Source: Dendrophyllia cribrosa (lineage: Eukaryota > Cnidaria > Anthozoa > Scleractinia > Dendrophylliidae). From it: a stretch of DNA of 64,000 nt. Each line of letters begins with the position of its first letter. The first letter of the stretch is position 1. Positions 1 to 11,293 of this stretch are shown one piece after another. The notes beneath the pieces are model-generated. The model was not told where the DNA came from and ran no database searches. It was given only the letters and a program-made list of their open reading frames with translations. The stretch spans positions 20,031,604 through 20,095,603 of the forward strand of contig JAJLRJ010000002.1 of assembly GCA_024195265.1 (NCBI GenBank). Reading direction: 5' to 3'. The position numbers and the translations under genes are program-made.

Positions 1-17
1 CACGTCACGCAATGAAC

Positions 18-358
18 GTCTGCGAAAAAATTTTTTGATTTCAGCAAAACGTGAATTTTTTATGATTTTTTATAAAGTCTTCGAAATTTGCCACCATTTT
101 GGCCCACCATTCGCATTAGTCTCCTCTCGGTCCCTCTCGGTTAACAAAGGATCCGTGACGTAGATTAAGGAACACATAACTTCAAACAAAGGAACTTGTG
201 ACTTCAAACAAAGGAACTGTGACGTAGATTAAGGAACATGTGAGCCCGTTGGCCTTCTTAACAGCGGGACGGGTATACCGCAAAAAATAGGATTTTGAAG
301 ATTTGAAATATTCATAAAAAATTCGCGTTTTGTGCAAAGCGCGAAATTGTTTCGCAGA
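18..358. repeat. Foldback/TIR repeat, degenerate
   Basis: The left part (TCTGCGAAAAAATTT..., then AAAACGTGAATTTTTTATG) is the imperfect reverse complement of the right part (CATAAAAAATTCGCGTTTTG..., ending TTTCGCAGAGG). The middle carries two copies of a 'GACGTAGATTAAGGAACA' block. No coding potential is seen. It looks like a decayed non-autonomous DNA transposon; the family is not identified. Confidence 0.4.
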
Positions 359-840
359 GGTTCCTTGTGTGGTGTTTACATTCAGATGAGAAAATAAAAA
401 ATTAAACGTTATGGGCACTTTAAGCTACACGCACGCTGAATGCCCAAGAAAACCGTTAACCCTTGGTTGACCCTTTAAGCGCTAATATCAACTGACAAAT
501 TCTTTTTACTTTTCTCCATACATTTCTTATAGTACCAGTTAGGAGAAGTTTTTTTTCATTTTTTTTTTGTGATCATTTCCTTAATTCTTGTGATTTGTTT
601 GCTTGAATATGCATTGATATATTACAAGGAGAAGTTTGAAGTTGGTCACGTTTGGATAATACCGGCTGCAGTCAGTCGTTGAATTGTTGTTTGATATTTT
701 CAAGAAAAAGGAAGGGTTAGCATTTTTTACGGAAAACCTTCGCGGTTATCAAAGGCACGCAAAGCACTGGGAATCTGATTTCATTGATTTGTGACCATTT
801 GTGATTTGAGAAATTTATAATGTATAACTCTAAACTCAAG

Positions 841-1356
841 GGGACGGTTATTTAAACGAAGTTAAGACGCTGTTTAGCAAAGGCGCCGTCTCGACCAATT
901 TCAATCTCGCCAACCGTAATATTTAAACGTTGTTTTCTGTTAACAGTGTGAAGAAGTCATCATAGAACAGACTAGAAAGACATTTACAGAGCGGTTTTCA
1001 TTTGAGTGTCGTAAAACCAAAACCAAAGTAATTACTCTGACCAATCAGAGCAGTCGTAAACAATCCAATGAACCAATCAGAGCTCGAAGCAAATACATGT
1101 CGCCGGCGCCAAACGCGGGAAAACACGTGCGAGCAAGTCACGATTGGTTTTGGTTTTATTTCTGATTGGTCGAGAAAGTGGCGCGTAGCCAATCACAAAG
1201 CGTAGCAATGCAAAACCAAAGCAATTGTGTAATTACTTTAGATACTCAATTGAAAACAGCTCTATACAAAAAATGACCCACTTATAAACAGATGTGAGGT
1301 CCATTTATCGTCTTAAACCCGCGGTCCAAATTAGATTTCGTTTAAATAACCGACCC
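841..1356. mobile_element. Non-autonomous TIR element (GGGnCGGTTATTTAAACGAA)
   Basis: The ends are inverted repeats: the left end reads GGGACGGTTATTTAAACGAA and the right end is the reverse complement of GGGTCGGTTATTTAAACGAA, about 19 of 20 matching. The interior is non-coding and contains a second inverted-repeat element at 988-1263. No clear target-site duplication was found. Confidence 0.55.
988..1263. mobile_element. Nested MITE rich in CCAAT boxes
   Basis: The ends AGAGCGGTTTTCATTTGAGT and the reverse complement of AGAGCTGTTTTCAATTGAGT match closely. The interior holds five CCAAT boxes on both strands (GACCAATCAGAG, GAACCAATCAGAG, GATTGGTTT, GATTGGTCG, AGCCAATCAC) around a GC-rich core. 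It sits inside the larger TIR element 841-1356. CCAAT boxes are NF-Y sites in animal promoters; any promoter activity here is inference. Confidence 0.5.
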
Positions 1357-1496
1357 AAGGTATTCAGTGTCCTAAAACTTTTACTTGAAAATAAAATAAA
1401 ATTTTGTCCATAACACCACACTGTGATAAATAAATTGTTAGGTGTATATGTAGCAGTTTTGAAAAGCTGATGACGTAATTCCCAGACACTTCAAAT

Positions 1497-2890
1497 TGTT
1501 TTTATTTTATTTTTTTTAATTGCTTATAGAAACAAAGACATACAAACAACTTACAAGTACAGTAAAAAAGAAAGAAATTAAATTATGGGAACAAGGTTCT
1601 TCTTGACGCTGTAACTTCTGCTTTACACTCCTGTTGACATCGCTACTTACTATTAACTATACAAAAGACTTTTCGAACATGTACTTATATTTAAGGTTAA
1701 CTAAAAATTCATTTACCACTATGGTAGCGAGAGTATGTAAAGCAAGAAGTTATCATTAGTTTCATATATGTAGATTGAGAAAACTCGAAAACAAAAACAT
1801 GACACAACAAACACAACATAGAATCACATAACAAATTTACGAGGATATGCACTATTTGCATGCAGTTCACAGGAGTCCTTCAGCATTTCCTATCCTCACT
1901 AATTTTCCATTTGACTAAGTCAAGTATGTTGATAAGATTTCCGTAGCGACATAGATGATTAGCAGATAAAATTACAAATTGTTCAGGTCTTCTTCGCAAT
2001 AGATTCTTGTAGGCCTGCCACTTGGAGAAGTTTTAACGTAAAGCTTACTATCCAAAGACCAGGCAGCTAGGATCAATCCATTCCTTTCATCTTATTCGCT
2101 TTCGCATTATCTTTTTTCTGTACTGGGTTAAGTTTTTATTTATAAAGATTCGCGTGGATTGTACAACATCAGCAACCGAACAGTCCGGTCAGGATTAGAT
2201 CTACGATCCTGACATTCTTGCGCCTTCCTTTTATGACAAATGAATTTAACTAAGATGGACTTTGGCTGATTGTTTTTACTATGCAGTTTATGTGAAATAT
2301 CGGTATCTTTACGCGTAATAGGAACATCTAATCACTTGCCAAGCTTGATAACCACGTCCTCCGTTGCTGTATAAAGATCTTCCGGAATACCATGTATTTC
2401 GAGCGCGTGTTTACGCGTATTAACTGTTCCAGATCATCTTGCTGACCGTACAGCCTGTTTATTTCGCGTTCCTCGGTGTCGACTTTCTTTCTCAGTGCGT
2501 CTACCGCATTTTTTAGCTCGTCGTTGTCGTTAAACGCTTTTTTTAAAGCTGTCTTCAGAGAACTTATTTCCGTTGAGTGCTTCTTAAAAGAGGATTTCAG
2601 CTCCATGAGTTCAGCCGCCGTTCTTCGGTTTTCAGTCTACATTTCCAGAAGTGTTTGCTGGACTCCTACAAGCATCCCTTTGATATCTTTAAGACTTGTC
2701 TTTTTTGCTTCGCTTGGTTTAAAGGCATCTTCGCCCTTGTTGTTGTCATCTAGATTTGCCTCGCATTCCGCCATGTTTTGCCCAGTTCTTAGCGATGCTA
2801 TTTTCTTCTTCAGTCGAGCCTCTATCGCCTCTTTTGTGTTTCTTTCCCTTGTTTGTCATAAAGATTACTTCTTTTTTCGAAAGGTAGTCA
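1497..2890 (-). mobile_element. 3' fragment of a LINE (ORF1 remnant plus poly-A end)
   Basis: On the minus strand a broken ORF1 (about 2890 to 1985) runs into non-coding sequence that ends at about 1500 in TATAAGCAATT followed by an A-rich tail, as expected for a LINE 3' end. No ORF2 is visible between them, so the copy has lost its reverse transcriptase or is a deletion derivative. Confidence 0.5.
1985..2890 (-). pseudogene. LINE ORF1p-like protein, decayed
   Basis: Reading the minus strand across frames gives a lysine/glutamate-rich coiled coil (ELMELKSSFKKHSTEISSL at about 2600-2540), then QDDLEQ, then 'ALEIHGIPEDLYTATEDVV', 'DISHKLHSKNNQPKSILVKF' and a C-terminal 'DSKLYVKTSPSGRPTRIYC'. 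This order (coiled coil, RRM-like E-I-H-G-I-P, basic C-terminal domain with a K-[IL]-[FY]-[VL]-[RK] strand) is that of ORF1 proteins of metazoan LINEs, which bind the element RNA. Stops (at least one after VVIKLGK) and frame changes show it is dead. The + strand ORF over 2476-2943 is its antisense shadow. Confidence 0.6.
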
Positions 2891-3285
2891 CGCGCATGCT
2901 CTCACACTTCAAATTGTTCTTCTTTGTGATCATTTTCAAATGAAAAAAAGGAAAAAAATCGAACTCCTTCACAAAATGTCTCACTCGAGTTAACACAAAA
3001 ATTAATAAAAGTTTTAAAAATTAACGGAGATCATTCGTTGATAAATTGTTTTAAGTCTGCGTTTGCTTTCTTTTCAGAAATAGCTGATTGTGTTGTGAAA
3101 TGGTATCAATATCAGTCACAAATCACTACTGAGTTACTGCGAGTCGCGTGTATTTCTAATAAAGGGACTTTAAATATCAGATGTGCACAAAATAATGAAT
3201 TTTGAATGCTGGCTAAGTAAGCAAAGAAATGCTGAATACAAGTTTCGATTTCTGAGCTCAAGGATCATAAAATACCTAAAATTAA

Positions 3286-3399
3286 TTTGATAAAAAAGCA
3301 AGGCTTATAAACGGTACGGAAACGAGCTGTTCGAAATCTCGGATATTTTACAAATATAGTCGTTTCCGTACCGTTTATCAGCCTTGCTTTTTTATCAAA
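3286..3399. repeat. Palindromic MITE (40-bp arms)
   Basis: Arm 3286-3325 (TTTGATAAAAAAGCAAGGCT...) is the reverse complement of 3360-3399 with a single mismatch. The 34-bp spacer is unrelated. No coding content. A foldback-type non-autonomous element is the simplest reading. Confidence 0.75.
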
Positions 3400-3407
3400 T
3401 CGTTTCG

Positions 3408-3451
3408 CCTAGCGGCCGGGAGCGATGAGAGGCGGCTGTATTCGCAGGCTA
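3408..3451 (+). repeat. Half copy of the TAGCCTGCG palindromic MITE
   Basis: This segment (CCTAGCGGCCGGGAGCGATG ... CGCAGGCTA) is identical to the right arm of the 102-bp palindromic element at 29694-29795. Only one arm is present, directly abutting the 3286-3399 palindrome, so it is a truncated insertion or the remnant of an excision. Confidence 0.75.
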
Positions 3452-3572
3452 GTACTGTCTTGCTTGGTCTGTCGGCGTGTTTAGTGCCTTGTGTAGGAAA
3501 CAACGCAGCACGTAGTGCCCAACGCAAGCATTCATCGTCTTTGTTTTTTGTTTATGTTGGCTTGCATATCCC

Positions 3573-4040
3573 TTAGCTTTTTGTGAAGAGGTTAGTAGGA
3601 ACCACCTTTGATGGGTTGGTAAAGTCAAGCCAAACATTGTTGACTTTTTGAATGACCCAGCCTGAACCCATGTGTACCGACCTTGCTACTTGCTCAAGTA
3701 TTGAGTTGATAACGGCGTCCGTTTGTTCGGTAACTTCAGCTTGGCTAAAGTGTGTCACTATAAGTGGGTTTGGCAGTCTGATGTAGTGGTTTACTGTTTC
3801 TATACCTTCTAGTACTACCTTTGCCAAGTGGATTTCAAGCGTGAAATTCACTTTAACAGGACCAAGTTCAACAACCTCTTCCCAATCACCTGAGTTATTG
3901 TAGGCTTGTTCTCTAGGTAGAACAATCTGAGGTTTTTTGTGGGATGGTCATCGGGGACAAACCATCTTATAGCTGTGAAGCCAACCTTGAAGGGCTTGAT
4001 TTCTTAGACGAAACCACAGTGCAGCATCCATGGCAGATAT
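3573..4040 (-). pseudogene. Remnant of a transposon-associated protein with GSGW motif
   Basis: An open minus-strand frame runs from about 3950 to 3573 and includes 'INSILEQVARSVHMGSGWVI' followed by QKVNNVWLDFTN. Upstream, in another frame, 'AIRWFVPDDHPTKNLRLFY' (about 3985-3910) looks like the preceding part, so a frameshift lies near 3905. A conserved Gly-Ser-Gly-Trp segment after an acidic helix is seen in uncharacterised proteins of mobile elements in cnidarian and arthropod genomes, but I recognise this only by resemblance. It may be a decayed gene of another kind. No splice structure is obvious. Confidence 0.3.
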
Positions 4041-4160
4041 ACTGGGTATGTAGCGTGTTCAATAGGTAATAACCCCCCGCTCAGTGTGATGGGCGTCCGA
4101 CCCCACCCTATATAATATAAATTTTTAAAGTTATGATTTTCTAAGACACTGTGTAGTAGA

Positions 4161-4288
4161 GGGGAGTACATTGTCCGACCCCATCACCAAGTGCACATCA
4201 ACTCCGTCCAAGCCCCACGACTGACCACTGAGTGGGGCTTGGGCAGAGTTGATGTGCACTTGGTGATGGGGTCGGACATGTACTCCCC
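4161..4288. repeat. Long perfect-stem inverted repeat
   Basis: Left arm 4161-4218 (GGGGAGTACATTGTCCGACC...) and right arm 4232-4288 are reverse complements over about 57 bp with only a few mismatches, separated by 13 bp. A related piece (CGTCCGACCCCACC) occurs just upstream at about 4087. Likely a foldback MITE; a transcript would form a long hairpin. Confidence 0.75.
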
Positions 4289-4691
4289 TTTACTTCTAAA
4301 CTTATTTTACCGGTTTAAAGTTAATTTATTCGTCCATGGCGCTGGACGGCGGCTCGATCAAAGGAACTAACGAGTCCTCGCAGTGGTTACTTTTCGTCCG
4401 GCGTAGCTCGGCGTAGAAGAATCCACTGCTCGCAGGGTAGGTTGCTCTCATAGCTAGAAAACAAACTGCTTGCGAAGACGAAAACGATCGATAAATAACA
4501 ATGCTGCAGTCTATGATAAGTTATTTCGCGACTAGTTGCATGTGATTGGACGTGATCCGGATCCGGACGACTAAATTCGAAGGTTATTCGCTAGACCATA
4601 AACACAATGAAAAAATAGCTTCTAGAATTCGGCTTTGTTTATCGACTTAAAATAAACTTAAATCCCACACCGCAATTAAAAACTAATTTTT

Positions 4692-4737
4692 CAAACCGCG
4701 TCTTTCGATGACAGTAGTCATCGAAAGACGCGGTTTG
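4692..4737. repeat. Perfect 21-bp hairpin
   Basis: CAAACCGCGTCTTTCGATGAC (21 bp) is followed after the 4-base loop AGTA by its exact reverse complement. Short, perfect and isolated. It could be a tiny foldback remnant; nothing links it to a gene. Confidence 0.75.
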
Positions 4738-5349
4738 GAAAGTGCAAAGTGCTTCGTAATGCTACCTGTCTTAAGCAAGAGAATGACGTGAGTTAAATTA
4801 GTGAGTCCTTCATATCAGCAACATTGCTTTGGACAAGTAAAAGTTACTCAGTTAAAAGACTTTTCTAAAGCGAGGAGGTCCTTTGAATCTTTAAACTGAA
4901 CTGAAACAGTAATAGAGAAAATTTAGCTGTATTTCAAGAATTTCTTAATTAATTTATTATTTAATTTCTTTCTCCCGGGGTTGCTCTCATAGCCAGAAAA
5001 CAAACTGCTTGCGAAAACAGAGCGAGCCTATTAATAGTTTTTAAGGCTGTTTTTGCCCACAGCAAACGATAACGTTAGACAGATAGCGATTAAGATTATT
5101 AAATTATTAAAGATTTATTTAAACGTGTGAATTTCCAAGGCGAATGTGAACCCCTAATGCGTTCAATAAAATCGACCCTCTGGCTTGTGATGAAATGGGG
5201 CAGTGACGCATACCGCCTGACCTTTAGGTGACAGGAAATTGAAAGTTAAACTGATAGCTGACACTTAAATTGTGCTTGCTTTAAAACATTCCATGGCTTG
5301 ATTGCAGTCCACTGCATATCTACCTCGTTTCGTGCCAGAAGTGTCTGTT

Positions 5350-5790
5350 TACAGGACGTCACATGTTACAGGTTTTTCTCTCATTATTTCTTTCTTTAGC
5401 TCTTTAAACCATATGATCCATCTGAAAGGTGCGGATGCCGCATACTGATGTCTACTCGGCTAGATCGGAACTGCGCGCAAACTTGATTGAAAAAGGTATA
5501 GAAAGCGAAAATCGGACAGAAAGATAGCGAAACCCAAGAAATGACCATAGAGTACTGACAAACATCTAGAATGAGGCTCATGCAAAGCGTAAAGGCCATT
5601 CAATGTTCTTTTGCTTCGAAAACGTTGAAAGTAATTTTGATTTAATTACAAGCCTATTTTATCAGCTTTTCCATGTCTACATATCAGCGGACCAGACAGT
5701 ATTCAAGAGGACTTATGTCTAATTCCTACCCAATTTGTCGAAAACGTTACGTTTTTGCGAAGAGTTTCGACTGACATGTTTTCTTACTGA
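5350..5790. repeat. Dispersed repeat, copy 1 (partner at 10140-10530)
   Basis: The segment beginning ACATGTTACAGGTTTTTCTC and ending near GTTTCGACTGACATGTTTTC recurs in the same order and orientation at 10140-10530 with substitutions and small indels. Another duplicated block, 5215-5335 (...ATTGTGCTTGCTTTAAAACA...), recurs at 6300-6425. The remaining sequence of 4300-6900 shows no gene. Confidence 0.6.
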
Positions 5791-6429
5791 AAATTGTATT
5801 TACATATTATTCCTTGCGAATACAAAGGCCACATATCAATTTCAATTTGTGTTCGTTTTATATGTCCAAGGCCTAGTGAACGAAGTTAATCGGGCGTAAA
5901 TATTTATTACTCGAGAAGCATTTGGCTATGCGCTCGTCTGCTTATTTAAATTCAAATGGCTTATGAGCGGCATAATCTGGACAAATCTAAACAAACAAAT
6001 ACATCCCCAAAAGTATAAACGACAGTACATAAAATACTAAAATGACTGACCGACACTAAATTGTTTACTGTATTACCGATATTCTGCGCAAAGGTGACAT
6101 AATATCCGAAAATAAATTAAGGTTACAGTGTACCTTCAGATCGAAAATTTATTGAAATTATTTTTTTGGCGTCAAAATAAAGTTTACAGAATGAACTTTC
6201 ATGCCAAAAAAATAGAGTGCAAGACAACAAAGGTAGAAAACAAAGAAAAAAGTCACACCAAGGTGAACCCAAACAAGCGGTACATAAAAATCTTTTCTTA
6301 CGAAACGTCAAGTTAATTCTGCTTAATTGACCATTAGGTAACAAAACAGGAAATCGAAAGTGAAAAAGCGGGCACCTAAATTATGCTTGCTTTAGCACAT
6401 TCCACTGATTGACATATCTACCTTGTTTC

Positions 6430-6870
6430 GTACTATGTTGTGTTCACATCAGCACTGAAACATGTTTCAACGAAATACGTTTCCTGTAAACATGTTTGCA
6501 GTTTCATTGTCCACATTAGTCGTTAATTTCAAAACACGCTTCACGCCAGCTTCTATAATTTAATATGCTGTTTTACGAAACAAGCATATGATAATAAAGC
6601 TCGCATAAAATCTATATAATTACACATGAACCGAAAAAAAAAATAGAGCTAAAACTTGCAATTGCATGATTTATGGTTTTATTTCACTTGTCAAGCCCTT
6701 CAGAAACGAAGGTCATTCAGCGTTCAACAAGGAGACGACATTTGCGCTAACGCGTTTGTCTGGCTTAGATCAAAACTACCCCATAAGGTAGTTTCAATCA
6801 TGCTTAGAATAAACATGTTCGTTAAAACGCCCCCAGACCGAAATGTGCATCAGAAGTACGTTCGTTTCTT
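6430..6870. repeat. Dispersed repeat, copy 1 (partner at 25870-26345)
   Basis: Shared blocks in the same order as at 25870-26345 include TTCACATCAGCACTGAAACATG, CATTGTCCACATTAGTCGTT and GCTGTTTTACGAAACAAGCAT. The partner copy ends with GTGTGAACACAGC, which roughly inverts its own start, so this may be a non-autonomous DNA transposon. This copy seems truncated at its right end. Confidence 0.5.
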
Positions 6871-6924
6871 GGACTAACAACCTACCGGATTACACAGTAT
6901 CACGTACCCCCTACGCCAATTGAC

Positions 6925-8640
6925 AAAGACATTGGGGAAGAGAACAAGAAGAAACCTTCACAAAGCTCAAATAAGCCTTAGAAAGTCCGCAGGTGTTAGC
7001 GCACTACAGCCTTACCGCACCTACTCGACTAGTAGTGGATGCATCTCCTTGGGCACTAGGAGCAGTACTACTACAGCAGTAAGCGGATTCTACATACCGA
7101 TCATTTGCCTACGGAAGTCGCTCACTAACTGAAGTTGAGATGAAATACGCTTAAATCGAGAAAGAATCCCTCGCAATCGTATTCGGCTGTGAACACTTCC
7201 ACCAATACCTGTATGGAAGACACTTTAAACTGGAGACCGACCACCGCCCACTGGAACAAATTTTCAAGCCAAAGGTCATCCTCCAAGGCAAAACCAGGTA
7301 GTCTACCGTCCGGAAAAACACAACCTGGCAGACCCAATATCCCGCTTACCTATAATACTACCGTGGAGTAACATGGGCGCATGCGCCGATAGGTACGTTC
7401 ACAATCTGGCCGAACAGCTAGCACCACAAGCCATGACCATTGAAGAAATCCAGCAAGCCTCCACCGAAGTTCTCAAACTCATTAATAAATCATGAAGAAA
7501 ATACAAAGGAAATTAATGTTTAATGAGTGTTTGGAAATCAGATGAAACACTCCTCATTTTTGCATCCTTAATTTCTCCTTCTAAAATCATTTTGTTCGAG
7601 AAGTAATATCAAACATTCGACACAGTGTTTCATCACAAGATCAAACACCTCGAAGTTCGTCAAAAATACTTCGCCGCGTGTCGTATTTTCAACTCTCTTC
7701 TCTCATGCTCTCGTGTCTCATGCTTGATATATTACATGAAGATTTTACACAGATCAGAAATCTCCTCAACGAAAATCAGCATCACAAACTCCCTTCACAA
7801 TACAAGCAAGTGGCAGACGAACTCTTGTCACAGATCAAAACATCTTACTACAAGGAAACCGCTTGGTTCTTCCAACTTTATAAACTCAGACAAAGCCATC
7901 AGTCTGGCCCATGAAGATCACGCCGGGATAACAAAGTGTAAACAGCGTATCCGTTCAAAACTATGGTGGCTTCAAATGGACACCCAAATTAAAAACTACG
8001 TCAAGTCCTGTCACCCTTGCCAAATCACCAGTTGACATGAAAGACCAGAACCAGTTTGCCTAACCGAGCTTCCAAAAAGGCTCTGGACACACCTTGTCAC
8101 AGGAGAATCAGAAGTGGTATTAACTGATTATCATTTAAGATGGCCGGAGGTGAAAATACTCAAGTCAGTTACACTCGCTAACATCCTGACCTGGCTGGCT
8201 CGATGAAGTGTTTGCCATACACGGTTATCTATACCAAATCAAATCAGACAATGCCTCATACTTCACTTTACACGAGTTCCGTTCCACTCTGAAGTTATGG
8301 GCTGTGGAAGTGAAAACAGTAATTGAATATTGGCCACAAGCAAACGGATAGGTTTAACGTCTCAACCAAGGCCTCTTATAGCACATTTTAACTGCAAATG
8401 TCTCCAGAAGAAGAAGAACTCTTCCAACAATGCTTCGCAACTACAGGTCTACTCCTCATCACACCACCCAAGCAACACCAGCGCAACTCATCATGCACTG
8501 AGAGCTGCGAACGAAACTACCTAGCGTAGACACCGAGCAACTAGAGGATGACAGTCAAATCAGAAACACAGATCACAACGCCAAACAACGTGCGAAAGAA
8601 TATGCTGACCGCAAAAGGAAAGCAACTACCGTAGTTTTAG
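6925..8640 (+). pseudogene. Decayed Ty3/gypsy pol (RNase H to integrase)
   Basis: Across frames one reads the RNase H region: 'VVDASPWALGAVLLQQ' (about 7028-7080), then 'IEKESLAIVFGCEHFHQYLY' (about 7155-7215) and 'KLETDHRPLEQIFK' (about 7228-7270). The integrase zinc finger follows: 'AHEDHAGITKCKQRIRSKLW' with CHPCQ downstream, giving H-x3-H...C-x2-C (about 7905-8030). After it come fragments of the integrase core (VVLTDYHLRWPEVKILKS) and the post-integrase 'AKQRAKEYADRKRKATT' (about 8580-8630). Stops, frameshifts and the lack of recognisable LTRs or gag show a dead, truncated copy. Order and orientation are those of Ty3/gypsy elements. Confidence 0.75.
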
Positions 8641-9362
8641 CACTGTAATGTCTGTTAATTTATGCAAATGAAAGGGAGATAAACCGAAATATGTGGTTAT
8701 TTGCATTGATTTGCATAATATCAGAATTAACACACATTAAGGTGCTGAAACTACGTTTATGCCAAGTGGTGTTTAAAAGTCATTTCTGAAAACAGATTTT
8801 AAAAATATTTAAAACTGTGGGAGAAAAACTTGTTTTTGTGATTTCTTTATTTGAAATTTCTCTCTGATTGACAGCTGTCGATCTTCCTCAAAATTTGGAC
8901 AGACTGACCAAAATTCTGTCAAATGAATTTGGTGACTGCTCTAATTCAATTCCTTTTTGGTTGATTTTCCTAGCATGACCCAGTTGAATTCTATGAATAG
9001 ATAAAGAAAATACATTTTGAATTTCCCGCCAATCAGTCATGTGACCCTATTGGACCAATCAGAATGCTCGAAAAAGTGAAAAAGGTCCATTTTCAAATGC
9101 CCATATCTTTTGAACGATTAGAGATATTGACTCAAAAGTTTGGATTTGTATATTTCATGGCATGACATTTAACCCGGAATTTTTGCAAGGCATTCGGAGA
9201 ACATAAATTTTGACAGGGCAGTTGCCATTTTTTTTAAAAAAGTTGCTCAAAAGTTGCCGAAAAGTTGCTCAAAAGTTGCTCCCATTTTCCCCTCTTTTTT
9301 ACCACAAAGTTACTGGCGCGGAAAAAAATATGTGGAATTGCTTTTATTTGTGATTCATTTTT
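8641..9362. other. Intergenic, no gene seen
   Basis: AT-rich sequence with no convincing ORF, splice pair or inverted repeat. 9240-9290 has a short iteration of AAAAGTTGCTCAAAAGTTGC. Confidence 0.4.
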
Positions 9363-9830
9363 TTAGATATAGATACTTTTCGTAATAAAAATCATATTCC
9401 GTTCTTTTAACAAAATTAGATTACAAACAAAAACTGACCAGATTTCTGTCCCAATAGCCAGTTGTATTATGTACACAGAATCCTTTAGCTGTGATACTAG
9501 TAGACAGTCATCATTTATGGGACCAAAAGCTTTTTCTTCTGGTTGCCATTGTCGCAAAGCATTACCGACGACTCTACAGTTTCCTCTAATGAATCAATAT
9601 TGATTCGTCTGGATTTTACGCTTTCTTCAGTGAAATAGCGCCCTTAATTGGAACACTTAGGTTTGCTCCGAGCCTTTTGGCTTTCTCGATAGGATCATTT
9701 GATTCACCTTCATTCGAAGAAATGTCCTCCTCTGAACTTTTAACAAGAGCAGCCATGTTGAAAAACTTGCTCTTATTGGTGATACTGCTGACCTGAGTGA
9801 CCTCAAAAACCACAAGCAGCCCATTTAAGT
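9363..9830 (-). other. Possible coding remnant, unknown
   Basis: A minus-strand frame (about 9830-9616) reads 'TNKSKFFNMAALVKSSEEDI' then 'EKAKRLGANLSVPIKGAISL'. After a stop, a second frame (9557-9363) continues 'RQWQPEEKAFGPINDDCLLV'. The composition looks protein-like (acidic/Ser-rich, then basic), but I do not recognise the family. Two broken frames suggest a pseudogene fragment. It could also be chance. Confidence 0.2.
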
Positions 9831-9988
9831 AGCCAAAAAGAAAAGGTCAGGTACTAGCACTGCTGAGAGGAAGTCACGCACTCTTTATGTCATATTTGAG
9901 TCATATTTATGATAAGTAAGCCCTTATATCATATATTTATCAAAATACTTTTCGCTGTTTGTTAAATATAAATTGCTAAAACAAAAAA

Positions 9989-10055
9989 AGTTGCCCGAAA
10001 TGGCAAAAGTTGCCTGAAATGGCAAAAATTGCCTCAAATGTCAAAAGTTGCCAAA
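9989..10055. repeat. Short tandem repeat, about 19-20 bp unit
   Basis: Three to four imperfect copies of 'AAAAGTTGCCTGAAATGGC' are arrayed here. The same AAAAGTTGC core is iterated at 9240-9290. Confidence 0.6.
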
Positions 10056-10139
10056 GTTTTCAAGTTATATATTTCATTCGCATGTATTACTTAGCTCGGA
10101 GTGCAGCTCATTAAAGGCACCTTTACAAGGATACGAAAA

Positions 10140-10530
10140 CATGTTACAGGTTTGTCTCTCAGTATTTCTTTCTTTAGCTCTTTAAATTCATATGATCCAT
10201 ATCAAAGGTGCGGATGCCGCAAAAGATGTCTACTGTTAGAGATTATATACTGCGTAGCGTGAAACTGCGCACAAACCTGAACAAGGTACAGGACGTTAAC
10301 ACCGGTAAAAAGATAGCGGAACCCAATATCACAAGGAAATGAAATGACTCTAAGAGTATAAACGATCGGAATGTACCTCAAAAAGGCTTTTCAAAAGATG
10401 TCTCGTAATTGCTAGGCGACGCCTAGATATTAGCAGGCTAGTATCCAAGAGGACTAATATCCAATTGCCAGTAGCTTGTTGAAGACGTTACGATTTTGCA
10501 AAGCGTTTCGACTGACATGTTTTATATCCT
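10140..10530. repeat. Dispersed repeat, copy 2 (partner at 5350-5790)
   Basis: Same block order as 5350-5790, including GGTGCGGATGCCGCA and TTTCGACTGACATGTTTTAT. No coding content found. Confidence 0.6.
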
Positions 10531-10944
10531 AATGTAACACAAGAAGAACTACAGTCGAAGCTCCTCAAGGAGACACTATTATGCGTGAAAAATCGAGGGT
10601 GCGCTTTTTAAAGTTAGAACATTTCTCGCTGCATCAGATGGTTGTCAGTCACAAGTGATACAAAGTGTATACCTCTTGATCGCGACTGAATGCGCATTTA
10701 AGAGTCAAAAGGTTAAAGTGATATTTTAACAATTTAATTGCGGTCGAAGCTCCGCGAGAAAGACACACTTATAAACGGACAGCTATACTCAAATAAAGGT
10801 TGAACCACGGCGACAAACCAATGATGAATGCTGCATCTTTCTAGACCTGTATAAGTAAAAATCTTGAAATAATAAAGGCAGGTACAAAAGTCGGACCGGA
10901 TCACTCGGACCGGATCGGACCGGATAAACTCGGATCAGTCACTC

Positions 10945-11123
10945 TAGTCTGTCCACAGACCGATTTATTTTTAGCCCAGCGTGAGCAAAGCGAACGCGTG
11001 CGAGTGCGAGCGCGTAGCGCGAGAACGAGCCCCTAGGGCGACAGAAAAAATCCGGGCTCGTTCACGCGTTCCGCGCTCGCACTCGCGCGCTCGACTCAAA
11101 AGAAAAAGTCTGTGAACAGACTA
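10945..11123. mobile_element. MITE with 9-bp TSD (TAGTCTGT...ACAGACTA)
   Basis: Ends TAGTCTGTCCACAGAC and GTCTGTGAACAGACTA are inverted repeats. The exact 9-bp direct repeat CAGTCACTC flanks the element (10936-10944 and 11124-11132). The GC-rich interior contains a second long inverted repeat (GCGAGTGCGAGCGCG-type). 9-bp duplications are typical of Mutator-like elements. Confidence 0.85.
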
Positions 11124-11293
11124 CAGTCACTCCGGTTCGGATCAACTCGGATCAACTCGGACTAGACCCGAAAAAAATCACAACATGTAACAGATAGAAA
11201 AAAGATACCCGGTGTTAGTCTCTTTTTTTTTTCTAGTGCCAGGTCCTCGCGGGTCAGTATATCATCGGATTTGGCTAAACTTAACTAGTCAAT

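Noticed and set aside
2476..2943. 155-codon + strand ORF rich in Ser/Phe
   Set aside because: It is the antisense of the minus-strand LINE ORF1 coiled coil.
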